The notes below the pieces were generated by a model. It was given only the letters and a program-made list of their open reading frames with translations. It did not search any database and was not told the origin of the DNA. Source: Alteromonas halophila (GTDB lineage: Bacteria; Pseudomonadota; Gammaproteobacteria; Enterobacterales; Alteromonadaceae). Taken from it: a stretch of 64,000 bases of DNA. Position numbers and translations under genes: made by a program. Below are positions 1-9,114 of this stretch, in pieces (the first letter of the stretch is position 1; each line of letters begins with the position of its first letter). The DNA lies in NCBI RefSeq assembly GCF_014651815.1, contig NZ_BMXP01000009.1, positions 91,365 to 155,364 of the forward strand, read 5' to 3'.

Positions 1-1
1 C

Positions 2-382
2 AAAATTCAGCAGCGCCTTGCCACACTGGATGAGCCCTACCCTGGCGGCTGGCTTCCCGAAGCAGCCTACTACCCCGTTACGCTGCCGGGATTAATGGGC
101 AACCTGGAAGACGTGCGTGCCGCGGTGGAGACCTATCATGCGCATGCAAAGCAGGATCAGTTTGCTACGCTATACCACTACCACAGCATCAGTACAGCGT
201 TCCTGTTTTGTAATGACACAGACAGTGCACTGACCTACCTGGAAAAACTAACCACCATCTTTGGCCCGGCCAGTTTTCTGGCGATCGCTATCATGCCGCA
301 ATACCGTGCTTTAGAATCCTGCTCCCGCTACATGTCGATGCAGACTGCATGTCAGCAGTGGCAGGCTGCATCGGCGCTCTGA
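2..382 (+). CDS. C-terminal part of an unidentified protein (5' end outside the window)
   Basis: The reading frame is open from the first bases of the window to the TGA at 380-382, so the gene begins upstream and only about 126 C-terminal residues are seen. An internal ATG at 95 exists, but the preceding codons read as continuous protein (…EPYPGGWLPEAAYYPVTL…), so it is unlikely to be the true start. The visible part is soluble and helix-rich, with several Tyr, His and Cys residues. It resembles the C-terminal TPR-like tail of winged-helix or adenylate-cyclase-type regulators, but no catalytic motif is visible and the family is not settled. The next gene on the same strand starts 70 bp later. 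Confidence 0.6.
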   Translation, partial: KIQQRLATLDEPYPGGWLPEAAYYPVTLPGLMGNLEDVRAAVETYHAHAKQDQFATLYHYHSISTAFLFCNDTDSALTYLEKLTTIFGPASFLAIAIMPQYRALESCSRYMSMQTACQQWQAASAL

Positions 383-451
383 GGAGGCGGTTGATTCAAC
401 ACGTCAAATGCACTAGGTTACGGCGCACCTGACAAACAAGAGAGTAGTGAC

Positions 452-1318
452 GTGATTAAACTGGTGGCCGTGACCCTGCTATGGGCGTTTTCGTTCTCAC
501 TGATTGGTGAATATCTGGCAGGGAATGTCGACAGTTATTTCGCCGTACTCACCCGCGTTTTGCTTGCTGCGCTGGTATTTCTTCCGCTACTGAAGTTCTC
601 CGTGCTAACCGGTCCACAAAAACTCATTCTTGCCGCTCTTGGCGCAATACAGTTAGGTGTGATGTATATCTTTTTCTATCATTCATTTTTGTACTTGTCT
701 GTCTCCGAAGTGCTGCTATTCACCATCATCACACCGCTGTATGTTGCTATTTTAAATGACGCCCTGTTCCGGCGGTTCACGCCTTTTCATATCGTCTGTG
801 CCTGTCTTGCGATGGCGGGGGCAGCCGTGATCCGTTTTCAGGGCGTAAGCCCGGATTTTTGGGAGGGTTTTTTTATTGTTCAGGGTGCTAATTTCTGTTT
901 TGCACTGGGCCAGGTAGGCTATCGAAAGCTGATAGCATCAATGCAATTGTCAGTCTCGCACCATCAGGTGTTTGGCTGGTTTTACCTTGGCGCCCTGGCG
1001 GTAGCCTTGCCCGCCTTTTTCCTGTTCGGTGACAGCGGTCAGCTTCCTGCTACATCCCTGCAATGGGGAGTACTTGTATGGCTGGGTGTCGTCGCTTCCG
1101 GACTGGGGTATTATTTTTGGAACCAGGGCGCATTGCAAGTCACGGCGGGCACACTCGCCATTATGAACAATGCGCTTATCCCTGCCGGCCTGCTGGTGAA
1201 CCTCGTGCTCTGGCAAAAAGACACCGATTTTGGCCGGCTGGCATTGGGGGGCGGGATTATCGCAGGCGCGTTATGGTTATCTCACAGACGCAGTAAACAA
1301 GCGCAACGGACAATATGA
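452..1318 (+). CDS. yigM: EamA/DMT-family transporter, YigM-like biotin transporter
   Basis: This 288-residue, highly hydrophobic protein has about ten predicted membrane segments in two EamA halves. The N-terminal stretch LLWAFSFSLIGEYLAG, then VDSYFAVLTRV, and the C-terminal GTLAIMNN…PAGLLVNL match what I recall of Escherichia coli YigM, the inner-membrane biotin importer; the length is also close (about 299 there). The inferred role is uptake of biotin or a related small carboxylate. The start is GTG at 452. A weak purine-rich site (AAGAGAG) lies about 8 bases upstream. It appears to be a single-gene unit; the next gene is convergent. The family call is secure; biotin as substrate rests on the E. 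coli homologue. Confidence 0.85.
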   Translation: MIKLVAVTLLWAFSFSLIGEYLAGNVDSYFAVLTRVLLAALVFLPLLKFSVLTGPQKLILAALGAIQLGVMYIFFYHSFLYLSVSEVLLFTIITPLYVAILNDALFRRFTPFHIVCACLAMAGAAVIRFQGVSPDFWEGFFIVQGANFCFALGQVGYRKLIASMQLSVSHHQVFGWFYLGALAVALPAFFLFGDSGQLPATSLQWGVLVWLGVVASGLGYYFWNQGALQVTAGTLAIMNNALIPAGLLVNLVLWQKDTDFGRLALGGGIIAGALWLSHRRSKQAQRTI

Positions 1319-1365
1319 ACATTTATGGCACCGGTGGTGAATGGCCAGCAGCCTGAGCCCATGAC

Positions 1366-1857
1366 TCAGACTGGATAATAATGACTGGTCATTTTGTAGT
1401 CTTTTCTGGGCCCGTCTACCTTCCATATGGATTGCCATACTGGCCACGTGTCAAAGGTATAATTTACCCTGTAGTGATCATCGCCACAATGATGATGGGC
1501 GACTGGCTGGTGTCGTGAAAAGCTGTGAAAAAAACGGTTGTCATCGAAAAAGACGTCAATCTTGCTATCTGCTCCACGTCGCCAGAGATAGGACCGCTCT
1601 GCATCCATTTTTGTGCCATTAGGCGCGGTCACCAACCCGGTTTCTTTGTAAATTAACAGTCCCTCGCGCCAGCAAAAGGCCGCGTCTCCTGCGAACTCAA
1701 AGACGTCGCCATTGTGCTGCACAATTTTACGCATAAGGCGCCATTTGCCCGCAAAGTCAGCAAGCTCAGGTTTCACTTTGTTTGACGATTCGCCTGCGGC
1801 GCTGGTCATCTGGTTGAGATTGCTGGAGGTATTCACCATGATTTTATTAACCGTCAA
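1366..1857 (-). CDS. DUF6314 family protein
   Basis: This 163-residue protein lacks a signal peptide. From about residue 33 it shows the DUF6314 pattern: FAGKWRLMRKI, then FEFAGDAAF, an ETG turn, an ERSYLWR strand, VFFDDNRFFHSF, a His-rich segment with HHHCGDDHY, and a C-terminal WKVDGPRKDY. This looks like a small beta-barrel of calycin type. The function of the family is unknown to me. The conserved His/Cys/Asp cluster could bind a metal or ligand, but that is inference. The start is uncertain: MTVNKIMVN gives Met at residues 1 and 7, and the conserved part begins well after both. It is convergent with yigM and divergent from the gene at 2075. Confidence 0.7.
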   Translation of the reverse strand: MTVNKIMVNTSSNLNQMTSAAGESSNKVKPELADFAGKWRLMRKIVQHNGDVFEFAGDAAFCWREGLLIYKETGLVTAPNGTKMDAERSYLWRRGADSKIDVFFDDNRFFHSFSRHQPVAHHHCGDDHYRVNYTFDTWPVWQSIWKVDGPRKDYKMTSHYYPV

Positions 1858-2074
1858 AGGGTGTGGACTATAAAAGTATGCCCTTTACGACGCAAGCTTC
1901 AACTGTGGCGCTGGCTGCTATCACTATTCTCTGAACTCATCAGCAGATTATTTTCTGACTTACCCGCACGCGTAGCCGGGCGCATTTTCAGCCAGTTGTT
2001 CTATACTTCTGAAACGATCCCTGCGCAGTATCAGGCACTGTATCGTTTACTTACAAGACGAGCGGGAGGTTGTT

Positions 2075-2581
2075 ATGTCACGACATTACTACATCAGTGA
2101 TGACCTTAATGATTTGGAAGCCCTCGAAAAAGAACTGGAACAACAGGGCATGGCCAGAAGTCAGATCCACGTATTAAGCGACAATGATACCGAGGTCGAA
2201 CAGCATCATTTGCATGCTATCACACCTTTTTTAAAACAGGACGTCGTGCACTCATCGGAATTAGGCGCGTTTATTGGCGTTGTGATTGCTGGTGTACTGC
2301 TGGGGGCTGTATATGTACTGGACCTGCATAGCACAGCCGTTGGCTGGTTGCCTTTTGTCTTTGGTTCACTTGTCATTCTGGGCTTTTGCGTCTGGGAAGG
2401 CGGTCTGATTGGGCTACAGGTGCCAAACCAGAAATTTAAACGGTTTCAGAAGCTACTTAAAAAAGGCAAGCACATATTCTTTGTCGATACGCGCGATGAG
2501 CAGGAAGCCAGCCTGGCAAGTATTGTAGCGCGGCACCCCCGCTTGCGCGAAATTAGCAACGAGCAGGCGTCACCAGTCTGA
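2075..2581 (+). CDS. Small inner-membrane protein with two central membrane segments
   Basis: This 168-residue protein has a GGGAGG-type ribosome site (gcgggaggttgtt) just before its ATG. Residues 1-68 are hydrophilic and resemble a small alpha/beta domain (RHYYISDDLNDLEALEKEL…SQIHVLSDND). Two hydrophobic helices follow at about 68-88 and 90-112. The C-terminal 50 residues are cytoplasmic-looking (FFVDTRDEQEASLASIVARHP). Homologues often carry vague names such as NAD/FAD-utilising enzyme, but no nucleotide-binding motif is visible. I cannot assign a function. The architecture resembles stress-associated membrane proteins in which a small sensor domain flanks a hairpin anchor. Confidence 0.75.
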   Translation: MSRHYYISDDLNDLEALEKELEQQGMARSQIHVLSDNDTEVEQHHLHAITPFLKQDVVHSSELGAFIGVVIAGVLLGAVYVLDLHSTAVGWLPFVFGSLVILGFCVWEGGLIGLQVPNQKFKRFQKLLKKGKHIFFVDTRDEQEASLASIVARHPRLREISNEQASPV

Positions 2582-2668
2582 CCAGGCTATCAGTCTATGG
2601 TGCCTTGTCGTACTGACGCGGCACTGCTCACTGACTATCGATATTGGTCACTGAAACGGCATGACTGT

Positions 2669-2699
2669 GTCTGAGACGAGTACGTCTTTGGGCTCAGAC
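2669..2699 (+). terminator. Hairpin downstream of the 2075-2581 gene
   Basis: A 7-bp perfect stem (GTCTGAG / CTCAGAC) encloses a 17-nt loop, followed by CGGTTTTAC. The position 90 bp after the stop and before the next gene fits a transcription terminator, but the T tract is short and the loop long. Confidence 0.35.
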
Positions 2700-2798
2700 C
2701 GGTTTTACAACCCTCTTCCCCACTGTCCGCTTTCATTGTATAAAATAAACAGTCTAATAAGGGCTGCCTGAAGCAGCATGGTAAAACCGGAGCAGGGA

Positions 2799-3314
2799 AT
2801 GCACTCTATATTGTGGGAAATAGTTGTTTATAGCTGCCTGATATTTATTGGCAGTGCGTTGCTGCACTACCTAGCTTTTCGGAAAGGGGTGTTGTCACAG
2901 TGGGACGAAGACACCGGGCAGCACGCGTTATCGTCTGAGCAGGAGGACGAATCAAACGATGAAGCGTCGCACCCACTGATCGAAAAGTGGCTGACCTTTG
3001 GCGGTGGCTACTATGGCATCACCGCGTTTGCGAAACTTATCACTATTGAACTGTCACAGGCCCATGAACTCGCTACCCACTGGCCGGGCATCGACACCGT
3101 TTTACCTCACCCGGGCTTAAACGGTCTTATCAATATGTTTGTCAATTTTTTCGTTGCACAGTATATCAATTTTGCAGAGGCAGTGTCGTGGCCCGCCTAT
3201 TATGTCTCGCATTTCCCTATCTGGCAGTGCGCGCTCTTTGTCGTGATCACCTACCTTGTATTCAGAGGCGCACAGCATATGGCATGGCAGTACTTTCTCA
3301 AAAAACATCACTAG
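2799..3314 (+). CDS. Uncharacterised membrane protein
   Basis: This protein of about 171 residues has an N-terminal membrane helix (ILWEIVVYSCLIFIGSALLHYL), an acidic linker, and a long C-terminal half with two or three moderately hydrophobic helices (LINMFVNFFVAQYINF, IWQCALFVVITYLVF). The start at 2799 is preferred because GGAGCAGGG lies seven bases upstream. An in-frame ATG at 2778 would add seven residues but has no good site. No enzymatic motif is visible. The protein may scaffold or sense at the inner membrane. It sits 45 bp before a diguanylate cyclase gene on the same strand, so cotranscription is plausible. Confidence 0.7.
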   Translation: MHSILWEIVVYSCLIFIGSALLHYLAFRKGVLSQWDEDTGQHALSSEQEDESNDEASHPLIEKWLTFGGGYYGITAFAKLITIELSQAHELATHWPGIDTVLPHPGLNGLINMFVNFFVAQYINFAEAVSWPAYYVSHFPIWQCALFVVITYLVFRGAQHMAWQYFLKKHH

Positions 3315-3358
3315 CGAAGATATGCTATTGTTTACAAAGGTGCATATAGGGATGTGTT

Positions 3359-4828
3359 TTGAGCAATAATGAATGTGAGGAGCTGTTCAATCAGCTACCG
3401 GTCAGCCTGCTTTGTAAGCGCGTAGATCACGATGATATTTACGCCAATCCAGCCTGTCTGACCCTTTTTGGAGTCAGCGAAGAGTTCTCTGAGTTTTTCT
3501 CGAGTCTGTCTTTTTACGATATTGATTCCCGGGAACGGCTGGCAGGCGACGAGCATCCGTTCGCTCAGTGCGCCAGTGATACTACACAAAGGCTTGTTGT
3601 CAGGATAAAGAGCAGAGCGAGAAGCCTGAACTGCTCGGTAAGCGGCCGACTCATCAAAGTGAACGGCGAGCGCTGGGTGACACTGCATATCACCAATATC
3701 CAGGATAATGACGTCACTATTTTTCAGTCAGACAATTCGCCACTTGCAAACCATCTCGCATTCAGCCGGTTGTTATCGGCGATCTCCTCGCAACTGATTA
3801 ATGTTAGCACTGACCATTTAGATAGCCTGATTGAGCGAAGCCTGGGAGCGTTTGGCGATTTTTGTGGCGTTGACCGGTGTTACCTTTTTCAGTTTTCAGA
3901 CGATAAACGCAGCATGAGTAACACGCATGAGTGGGTCGCACCTGGCATTGCGCCCTATAAAGATGACTTGCAACACATGGATGTGTCCGATCTTCCTTAC
4001 TTCGGAAAAATCATCAAGCATGAGCATGTATTTAAAATAGATAATGTCGCGCACTTACCGGACGACGCTGCGCTGGAAAAGCAGGAGTTCGAACGTGAAC
4101 GGATTCAGGCAGTGTTGTGTGTTGCAGTCCACATCAATGATGACCTGTTTGGTTTTGTCGGCTGCGATATTATAGGCAGTCCCTATGCCTGGCGTGAGCA
4201 CGATATTCGTTACCTGAGACTGATTGGCGAGATGCTCAGTAATTCGCTGGAGAACGTCGCCAACCGCTTATCACTGCAGACAATGAAAAGTCGGCTAGAA
4301 GAAGCCAATCAACAACTCGCGTACCTGGCTAACTCTGATGGACTAACTGGCATCGCCAACCGCCGGCAGTTTGATGAGCACCTTTCCGGGACTATTTCGC
4401 GGGGTATCAGAGCCAGTAAGCCAGTGAGTTTACTGCTTATTGATGTGGATTATTTTAAACGGTTTAATGACACGCTCGGCCACTTAGTCGGTGACAACGC
4501 GCTGAAAGAGGTTGCCCGGGCAATCGACGGATGTTGCAAACGATGTGATGATCTGGCCGCGCGATACGGCGGAGAGGAATTTGCCGTGATCCTTGCAGAA
4601 ACCAGTGCAGCTCAGGCGCAGCAGGTTGCCGATGAAGTCATGCAAGCGGTCGCCAGCCTTGGAATAACCTTTGGAGACAGTGCAGACAATGTACCGCTAA
4701 CCATAAGCATAGGCATCGCCACCGCGGTGTGTTGCCCGTCTCTGACGGTCAGTCAGCTTATCACGCAGGCGGACAAAGCCCTCTATCAGGCCAAAGCTGG
4801 AGGCCGTAATCAGGTAGCCTGTCTGTAG
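3359..4828 (+). CDS. Diguanylate cyclase with PAS-like, GAF and GGDEF domains
   Basis: This 489-residue soluble protein has three parts: an N-terminal PAS-like region (about 1-115), a GAF domain (about 130-295, with FCGVDRCYLFQF and the late FGFVGCDI), and a C-terminal GGDEF domain (about 325-487). The signature is GGEEF at 404-408, an active form. The inhibitory I-site RxxD (RCDD) ends five residues before it, so product inhibition by c-di-GMP is expected. The metal-binding DVDYFKRFND segment is intact. No membrane segments are visible, so this is a cytosolic sensor that makes c-di-GMP in response to an unknown ligand. The start is TTG at 3359, with weak purine-rich sequence upstream. Confidence 0.9.
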   Translation: MSNNECEELFNQLPVSLLCKRVDHDDIYANPACLTLFGVSEEFSEFFSSLSFYDIDSRERLAGDEHPFAQCASDTTQRLVVRIKSRARSLNCSVSGRLIKVNGERWVTLHITNIQDNDVTIFQSDNSPLANHLAFSRLLSAISSQLINVSTDHLDSLIERSLGAFGDFCGVDRCYLFQFSDDKRSMSNTHEWVAPGIAPYKDDLQHMDVSDLPYFGKIIKHEHVFKIDNVAHLPDDAALEKQEFERERIQAVLCVAVHINDDLFGFVGCDIIGSPYAWREHDIRYLRLIGEMLSNSLENVANRLSLQTMKSRLEEANQQLAYLANSDGLTGIANRRQFDEHLSGTISRGIRASKPVSLLLIDVDYFKRFNDTLGHLVGDNALKEVARAIDGCCKRCDDLAARYGGEEFAVILAETSAAQAQQVADEVMQAVASLGITFGDSADNVPLTISIGIATAVCCPSLTVSQLITQADKALYQAKAGGRNQVACL

Positions 4829-4837
4829 TTACGTCCT

Positions 4838-5120
4838 TCACTGGTGTGCATAAATATCATCACACACTGCCTGTAGCTGTTGTGTAAATGCCGCATTGGG
4901 CCTCATCGTATCGTTCAGTATTGTCATGCCCTTCTGGCAATCCTGACGCGCACTGGAAAACTTATCTGCTGAACCAAGGTATAAAGGGAGAGCCCAGTGA
5001 ATCTACAAATGAGTTTTAGCTTGACCAGACGACCATCGGCCTGCTTTCGCAGATCAGCGGCGATGGGCTCAGCAAGTGTATAGTAAGCAGCTTTCAACCG
5101 TGAGGTAGTGCTTTAGTATG
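4838..5120 (-). pseudogene. Frameshifted C-terminal remnant of a periplasmic solute-binding protein
   Basis: The minus strand carries two overlapping open stretches that read as one damaged protein. The upstream frame gives LKAAYYTLAEPIAADLRKQA followed by DGRLVKLKL. The downstream frame gives ALPLYLGSADKFSSARQDC followed by QKGMTILNDTM and ends with AVCDDIYAHQ and a TGA at 4840-4838. The shift lies near 4990-5005. The pattern of hydrophobic strand, PLYLGxS and a final amphipathic helix is the usual C-terminus of bacterial family-3 solute-binding proteins. The first two thirds of such a gene are absent. The remaining 290 bp up to the next gene hold nothing I recognise. Confidence 0.5.
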
Positions 5121-5412
5121 GTTCAGTCCACATTCTCAATGTGAAATTAGTAAGCCGCTGTCTGACACAGTTCACTGACCTGCCTTTGCTTCGCGGACAC
5201 TACGGATTGGGAAAAAACTACAGAGTCAGTCGGCCAAATCCACACACTTTTTGTACATGGCGCCGAGCGTGAATAGGCATCTGATAAAAACATAAATAAA
5301 TTCCGTGAGTTAACAAACATGGACGTAAAGTCATCCATGGAGCGTTTTTTGCAGTAGTAAACGATAGTAATCAATATTTGTAATTGTGGCGCGTTGAATG
5401 TCAGGAGACACT

Positions 5413-7599
5413 ATGTCTGAAACAGCATCGATTTTTCAGCAGGGAGAGAATTGCTGGGTAAGTAGTAAAGCCAGCTATGCCGCCCCACTCATTGACTGTG
5501 CAAACTACTATAAAGCGCTTCACTCTTCTCTGGTTAAGGCCAAGCATTCGATTTTTATTGTGGGCTGGGATATAGACAGCCGTATTCGCCTGCTTCATGG
5601 GGAAGACGAAGAGCAATCAGAAGCGCCCTCCGTAATCAGTGAGTTGTTGGCGTGGAAAGCAGAACAAAACCCCGATCTTAAGGTGTATTTATTGCGCTGG
5701 GACTCATCACTTGCGTTCTTTTCACTGCGGGAAATGTGGGCCAAGGAAGTGTGGGATGAAAAAACTCCAGACAACGTAGAAACCATTCTTGATGACACCA
5801 TTCCCGTTGGCGGCAGTCAGCATCAGAAAGTGATCATCGTTGATGACGAAGTGGTGTTCTCTGGCGGTATGGATATTTCAGTGAATCGCTGGGATACGCG
5901 TGATCACCCGGTTGTCTCTGAAGAGCGAAATGGCCCTAATGGCGAGTATGGCCCACTGCATGATGTACATGCGGTGTATGCAGGCCCGGTTGTAAAAGAG
6001 TTTGGCAATCTGGTGCGCTGGCGCTGGCTGCGTGCATCTGAATCCAACCCCATCGATATTCGCGAAGACGCCAAGATTGCACTTGATGACGGGCTTCCTG
6101 ATGCCTGGCCTGACGACTACCCGCCCTGGTTTGAAAACGTTGATTGTGCACTGGCGCGAACCATTCCGATGATGGATGACGTTGAGCCTGTTCAGGAAGT
6201 CAGGCATATGCTGCTGGATCTCATTGCTCAGGCAGAACGACTGATTTACATTGAAAACCAGTTCACCAGTCGTCTGGAGATTGCCGAAGCACTGAATCGC
6301 CAGCTCAAAGCCTGTCCGGACCTTAACGTGATTATTGTCAGCTCTTACGAACCGAAAGGCCGGTTTGAGTGCGAGGCATTCTGGGCAAGCCGCATCGAAT
6401 TTAAGAACGCGCTGTTTGAGGGCATCGATCCCGACCGCGTTATCATGACGTACTCGTCCATCATCGATGAAAATGGCCGCACGGCTTACAAGCGCTTCCA
6501 TTCAAAAGTCATGACCATTGATGAAAAATACCTGGTGATTGGCTCATCTAATCTCAGCAACCGCTCAATGGCCCTCGATACCGAAGTTGATACCATCTAC
6601 TACGGCAACTCCGAGCACAATCGCAGCCAAATCGCGCGCGTTCGCGATGACTTGCTTGCAGAACACAGCGGTAGGGAGGTAGACGAAACGGCGAAACTCA
6701 CGGTAACGGAGAAGCCCGCACGCGCCATTATGGAAGGCCAGTTGGCGCACCGTTACATGCTGACGCAGGTCAATGACGAAGTCTTTACCGATCCGTCATC
6801 TGACAATGTGTTTCGCTCACTTTCCGATCCGGAGGAACCGCTTGTGGCAGTCCCAACGCTTGAGGGCACATCCGTGCCGGTGAAAAATCCACGCAGACGC
6901 ACCATTATGGTTGGTCTTGGCGTGTTTGTCATTGCGCTGCTCGGTGGCCTGATGTTTTGGGCGAGTCAGTCCATTTCATGGTTAAGCGCTGACAGTATCG
7001 ACGCATTTTTAAAAGAGAGCCGCGGAACGTACTTTGCCTTACCGACAGTGCTGCTGGTGTATTTTGTCGCAGGTATTTTGTTCTTCCCGGTTACCGTCTT
7101 ATCTATTGCCGTCGCTGCCGTGTTCGGCCCTGTATGGGGCCCCATTTACGGCATTATGGGGGCGTTGCTCAGTTCCGCGACGTTGTTTGGCATTGGTAAG
7201 CTACTCGGCAATGCCGGTCTGAAAAAAGTGGGCGGACCGAAAGTTGAGGCCGTTGACCAGAAGCTTAAACGCAGTGGTATTGTTGGCGTGGCAGCCATTC
7301 GAATGCTGCCCATTGCCCCGTTTAGTCTGGTCAACTTAGTCGCAGGTATTTCGTCTATAGGTATCTTTCAGTTTCTGATGGGTACGTTTCTCGGCATGTT
7401 TCCGCCGATGATCGCCAAAGGGCTGGTGGGCGACTCAATAACCAAAATCTTTCAGAATCCCTCACCTGAAACCATCTCCTATCTGGTGGGTGGTATTGTA
7501 TTGTGGGGGCTTATGATTTGGGGCTCACAGAAATTTGCTTACTGGTATCAGGAGCGTAAAGAAAAAGGCAGGGCTGAGTCCGAAGAATGTGCCGCATAG
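5413..7599 (+). CDS. Phospholipase D-like protein fused to a VTT/DedA-type membrane domain
   Basis: This fusion of about 728 residues begins with a two-copy phospholipase D catalytic unit. Its HKD motifs are HQKVIIVDD at about residue 137 and HSKVMTIDE at about 363, each followed by the usual GSSN or GGMD turn. After a linker, a membrane helix lies near residues 497-519. A VTT (SNARE-associated, TVP38/DedA-like) domain of four or five helices follows, ending with a basic, cytoplasmic-looking tail. Predicted activity is phosphodiester hydrolysis or transphosphatidylation on phospholipids, tied to a membrane lipid-handling module. The start is at 5413 because AGGAGA precedes it; an ATG at 5398 is also in frame. 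The next gene overlaps by 13 bp, indicating translational coupling. Confidence 0.9.
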   Translation: MSETASIFQQGENCWVSSKASYAAPLIDCANYYKALHSSLVKAKHSIFIVGWDIDSRIRLLHGEDEEQSEAPSVISELLAWKAEQNPDLKVYLLRWDSSLAFFSLREMWAKEVWDEKTPDNVETILDDTIPVGGSQHQKVIIVDDEVVFSGGMDISVNRWDTRDHPVVSEERNGPNGEYGPLHDVHAVYAGPVVKEFGNLVRWRWLRASESNPIDIREDAKIALDDGLPDAWPDDYPPWFENVDCALARTIPMMDDVEPVQEVRHMLLDLIAQAERLIYIENQFTSRLEIAEALNRQLKACPDLNVIIVSSYEPKGRFECEAFWASRIEFKNALFEGIDPDRVIMTYSSIIDENGRTAYKRFHSKVMTIDEKYLVIGSSNLSNRSMALDTEVDTIYYGNSEHNRSQIARVRDDLLAEHSGREVDETAKLTVTEKPARAIMEGQLAHRYMLTQVNDEVFTDPSSDNVFRSLSDPEEPLVAVPTLEGTSVPVKNPRRRTIMVGLGVFVIALLGGLMFWASQSISWLSADSIDAFLKESRGTYFALPTVLLVYFVAGILFFPVTVLSIAVAAVFGPVWGPIYGIMGALLSSATLFGIGKLLGNAGLKKVGGPKVEAVDQKLKRSGIVGVAAIRMLPIAPFSLVNLVAGISSIGIFQFLMGTFLGMFPPMIAKGLVGDSITKIFQNPSPETISYLVGGIVLWGLMIWGSQKFAYWYQERKEKGRAESEECAA

Positions 7600-8327
7600 T
7601 CAGTTACAACATTCACAGCGGTGTTGGAACCGATAAAAAGCAGGATTATCAACGCATTGGTTCGTTTTTAAAACAATGCGGAGCGGATATTGTACTGTTA
7701 CAGGAAATGGATACCCGTCCTGCAGAGCGCACCGTTGAGCAGGATATCGCGGCCATCTGTGCCGCAGACTGCTATCAGCTGGTGTCTTCTCCAGCGCTGT
7801 ATGAGAAAACGGGCTGGTATGGAAACGCCGTATTAACCCGCTACCCGGTTCTGCACAAAGAAACGGTAGATGTCAGCCAGCATGGCTTTCAGCCGCGAAA
7901 TATTCAGGCGGTGATGCTGGACACGCCCGGCGGTCCGCTGACAGTCATTAATACCCATAAAGGGCTAAAGAAGCATGAGCGCCGTTCTCAGTTTGCCCTG
8001 CTTCACGAATATATTGAATCGCAACTGGCAAAACAGCCCACGCCACTGGTGTTAGGCGGCGACTTCAACGAATGGCAGTTTTTTACCTCTGCCTTCAAAC
8101 ACCTTAATGACACGTTAATCCAGTACCGGCTTGGGCCAACATTCCCCAGCCGTTTCCCGCTTTTTTCACTAGACCGGCTCTGGACCACCAATGATGTGCA
8201 GGTGCGCGGGGTTAAAAAGCTCAAAAATGCGCAGACACGTGTCCTGTCTGACCATTTGCCGGTACAAATCGATATTGCGCTGCCACGAAGCAGTTCTGAG
8301 TTTGACTTACTGGACCAAACACGCTGA
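7587..8327 (+). CDS. Endonuclease/exonuclease/phosphatase (EEP) family protein
   Basis: This 246-residue protein carries the EEP-fold motifs in order: SYNIHSG near the N-terminus, LLQEMD (metal-binding Glu), GNAVLTRYP, NTHKGL, GGDFNEW (catalytic Asp/Asn), and a C-terminal LSDHLPV (catalytic Asp-His). No signal peptide is visible. The family hydrolyses phosphodiester or phosphomonoester bonds in lipids, inositol phosphates or nucleic acids. The 13-bp overlap with the phospholipase D/VTT gene points to a lipid substrate, which is inference. The start ATG lies inside the upstream gene, so expression depends on coupling. Confidence 0.88.
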   Translation: MCRIVSYNIHSGVGTDKKQDYQRIGSFLKQCGADIVLLQEMDTRPAERTVEQDIAAICAADCYQLVSSPALYEKTGWYGNAVLTRYPVLHKETVDVSQHGFQPRNIQAVMLDTPGGPLTVINTHKGLKKHERRSQFALLHEYIESQLAKQPTPLVLGGDFNEWQFFTSAFKHLNDTLIQYRLGPTFPSRFPLFSLDRLWTTNDVQVRGVKKLKNAQTRVLSDHLPVQIDIALPRSSSEFDLLDQTR

Positions 8328-8398
8328 CAGAAGCCTGACGCAATACCGCCCCCATTATGATGATTTTATTTTAACCCCAATGTCACAGGAGAGTAATT

Positions 8399-9034
8399 AT
8401 GGCGACCATTCTTATTATTGGCGCATCCGGCCAGATCGGTAAGCAAGCGACAAAAAAGCTTCTTGATGCCGGGCACCATGTGCGCGCCCCCGTCAGAAAC
8501 CCTGACAAACTTGATGATATCGAGCACCAGAATCTGGCGGTTATGCAACAGGATTACGAAAAGGATTTTTCTGAACATTTTGATGGTGTTGATTGTGTTG
8601 TATTTACCGCCGGCTCCGGAGCGGGTACCGGCCCGGACAAAACATTGCTGATTGATCTATGGGCCGCCAGAAATGCCGTTGAATATGCCAAAGCAGCACA
8701 GGTGCCGCGTTTTATCATGGTCAGTTCTATTGGCGCCGATGATCCTGATGCTGTGGACTCGGCCATCAAGCCCTACCTGGTTGCCAAGCATATGGCCGAC
8801 CAGCACCTTATCCACAGCGGCCTTTCTCATGTCATTTTACGACCCGGCAGCCTGCTGAATGAGCCCGGCACCCACCTGGTCAGCGGCGATATGCCCGCCA
8901 ATATGGATGATGCGGTTATTCCCCGCGAAGATGTGGCAACGGCCATTGTTGAAAGTGTTAGTCGCGCCAGCAGCAGTAATCTCGTCACCTACCTGTTTAA
9001 AGGTGAGACACCTGTTTCGCAGTTAGTTGAATAA
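8399..9034 (+). CDS. NAD(P)-binding SDR-family protein (NmrA/atypical SDR type)
   Basis: This 211-residue protein has an N-terminal Rossmann nucleotide-binding loop, IIGASGQIGKQ (GxxGxxG), then VVFTAGSGAGTGPD, a conserved VSSIGAD, and a YLVAKHMADQHL helix that supplies the SDR Tyr-x-x-x-Lys in slightly altered form (Y…K). LRPGSLLNEPGT follows. This is the pattern of short atypical SDRs used as NAD(P)H sensors or reductases acting on small substrates. A strong site (CACAGGAGAG) precedes the ATG. It lies 71 bp after the EEP gene and could share its transcript. The substrate is unknown. Confidence 0.88.
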   Translation: MATILIIGASGQIGKQATKKLLDAGHHVRAPVRNPDKLDDIEHQNLAVMQQDYEKDFSEHFDGVDCVVFTAGSGAGTGPDKTLLIDLWAARNAVEYAKAAQVPRFIMVSSIGADDPDAVDSAIKPYLVAKHMADQHLIHSGLSHVILRPGSLLNEPGTHLVSGDMPANMDDAVIPREDVATAIVESVSRASSSNLVTYLFKGETPVSQLVE

Positions 9035-9044
9035 CACCTGTCTG

Positions 9045-9078
9045 CCAGGCGGCGATGTCTGTATTCATCGCCGCCTGG
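9045..9078. terminator. Perfect 13-bp hairpin between convergent genes
   Basis: CCAGGCGGCGATG pairs exactly with CATCGCCGCCTGG around an 8-nt loop, midway between two converging genes. It could stop transcription from either side, but neither strand has a T tract, so termination is inferred from position and stem strength. Confidence 0.5.
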
Positions 9079-9114
9079 CGCTGCGACGAGAATGCCCTTG
9101 TCAGCGCATTGTTG

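Noticed and set aside
1861..2100. A 79-codon frame between the DUF6314 gene and the 2075 gene
   Set aside because: It overlaps the next gene by 26 bp, has no ribosome site and no recognisable protein pattern.
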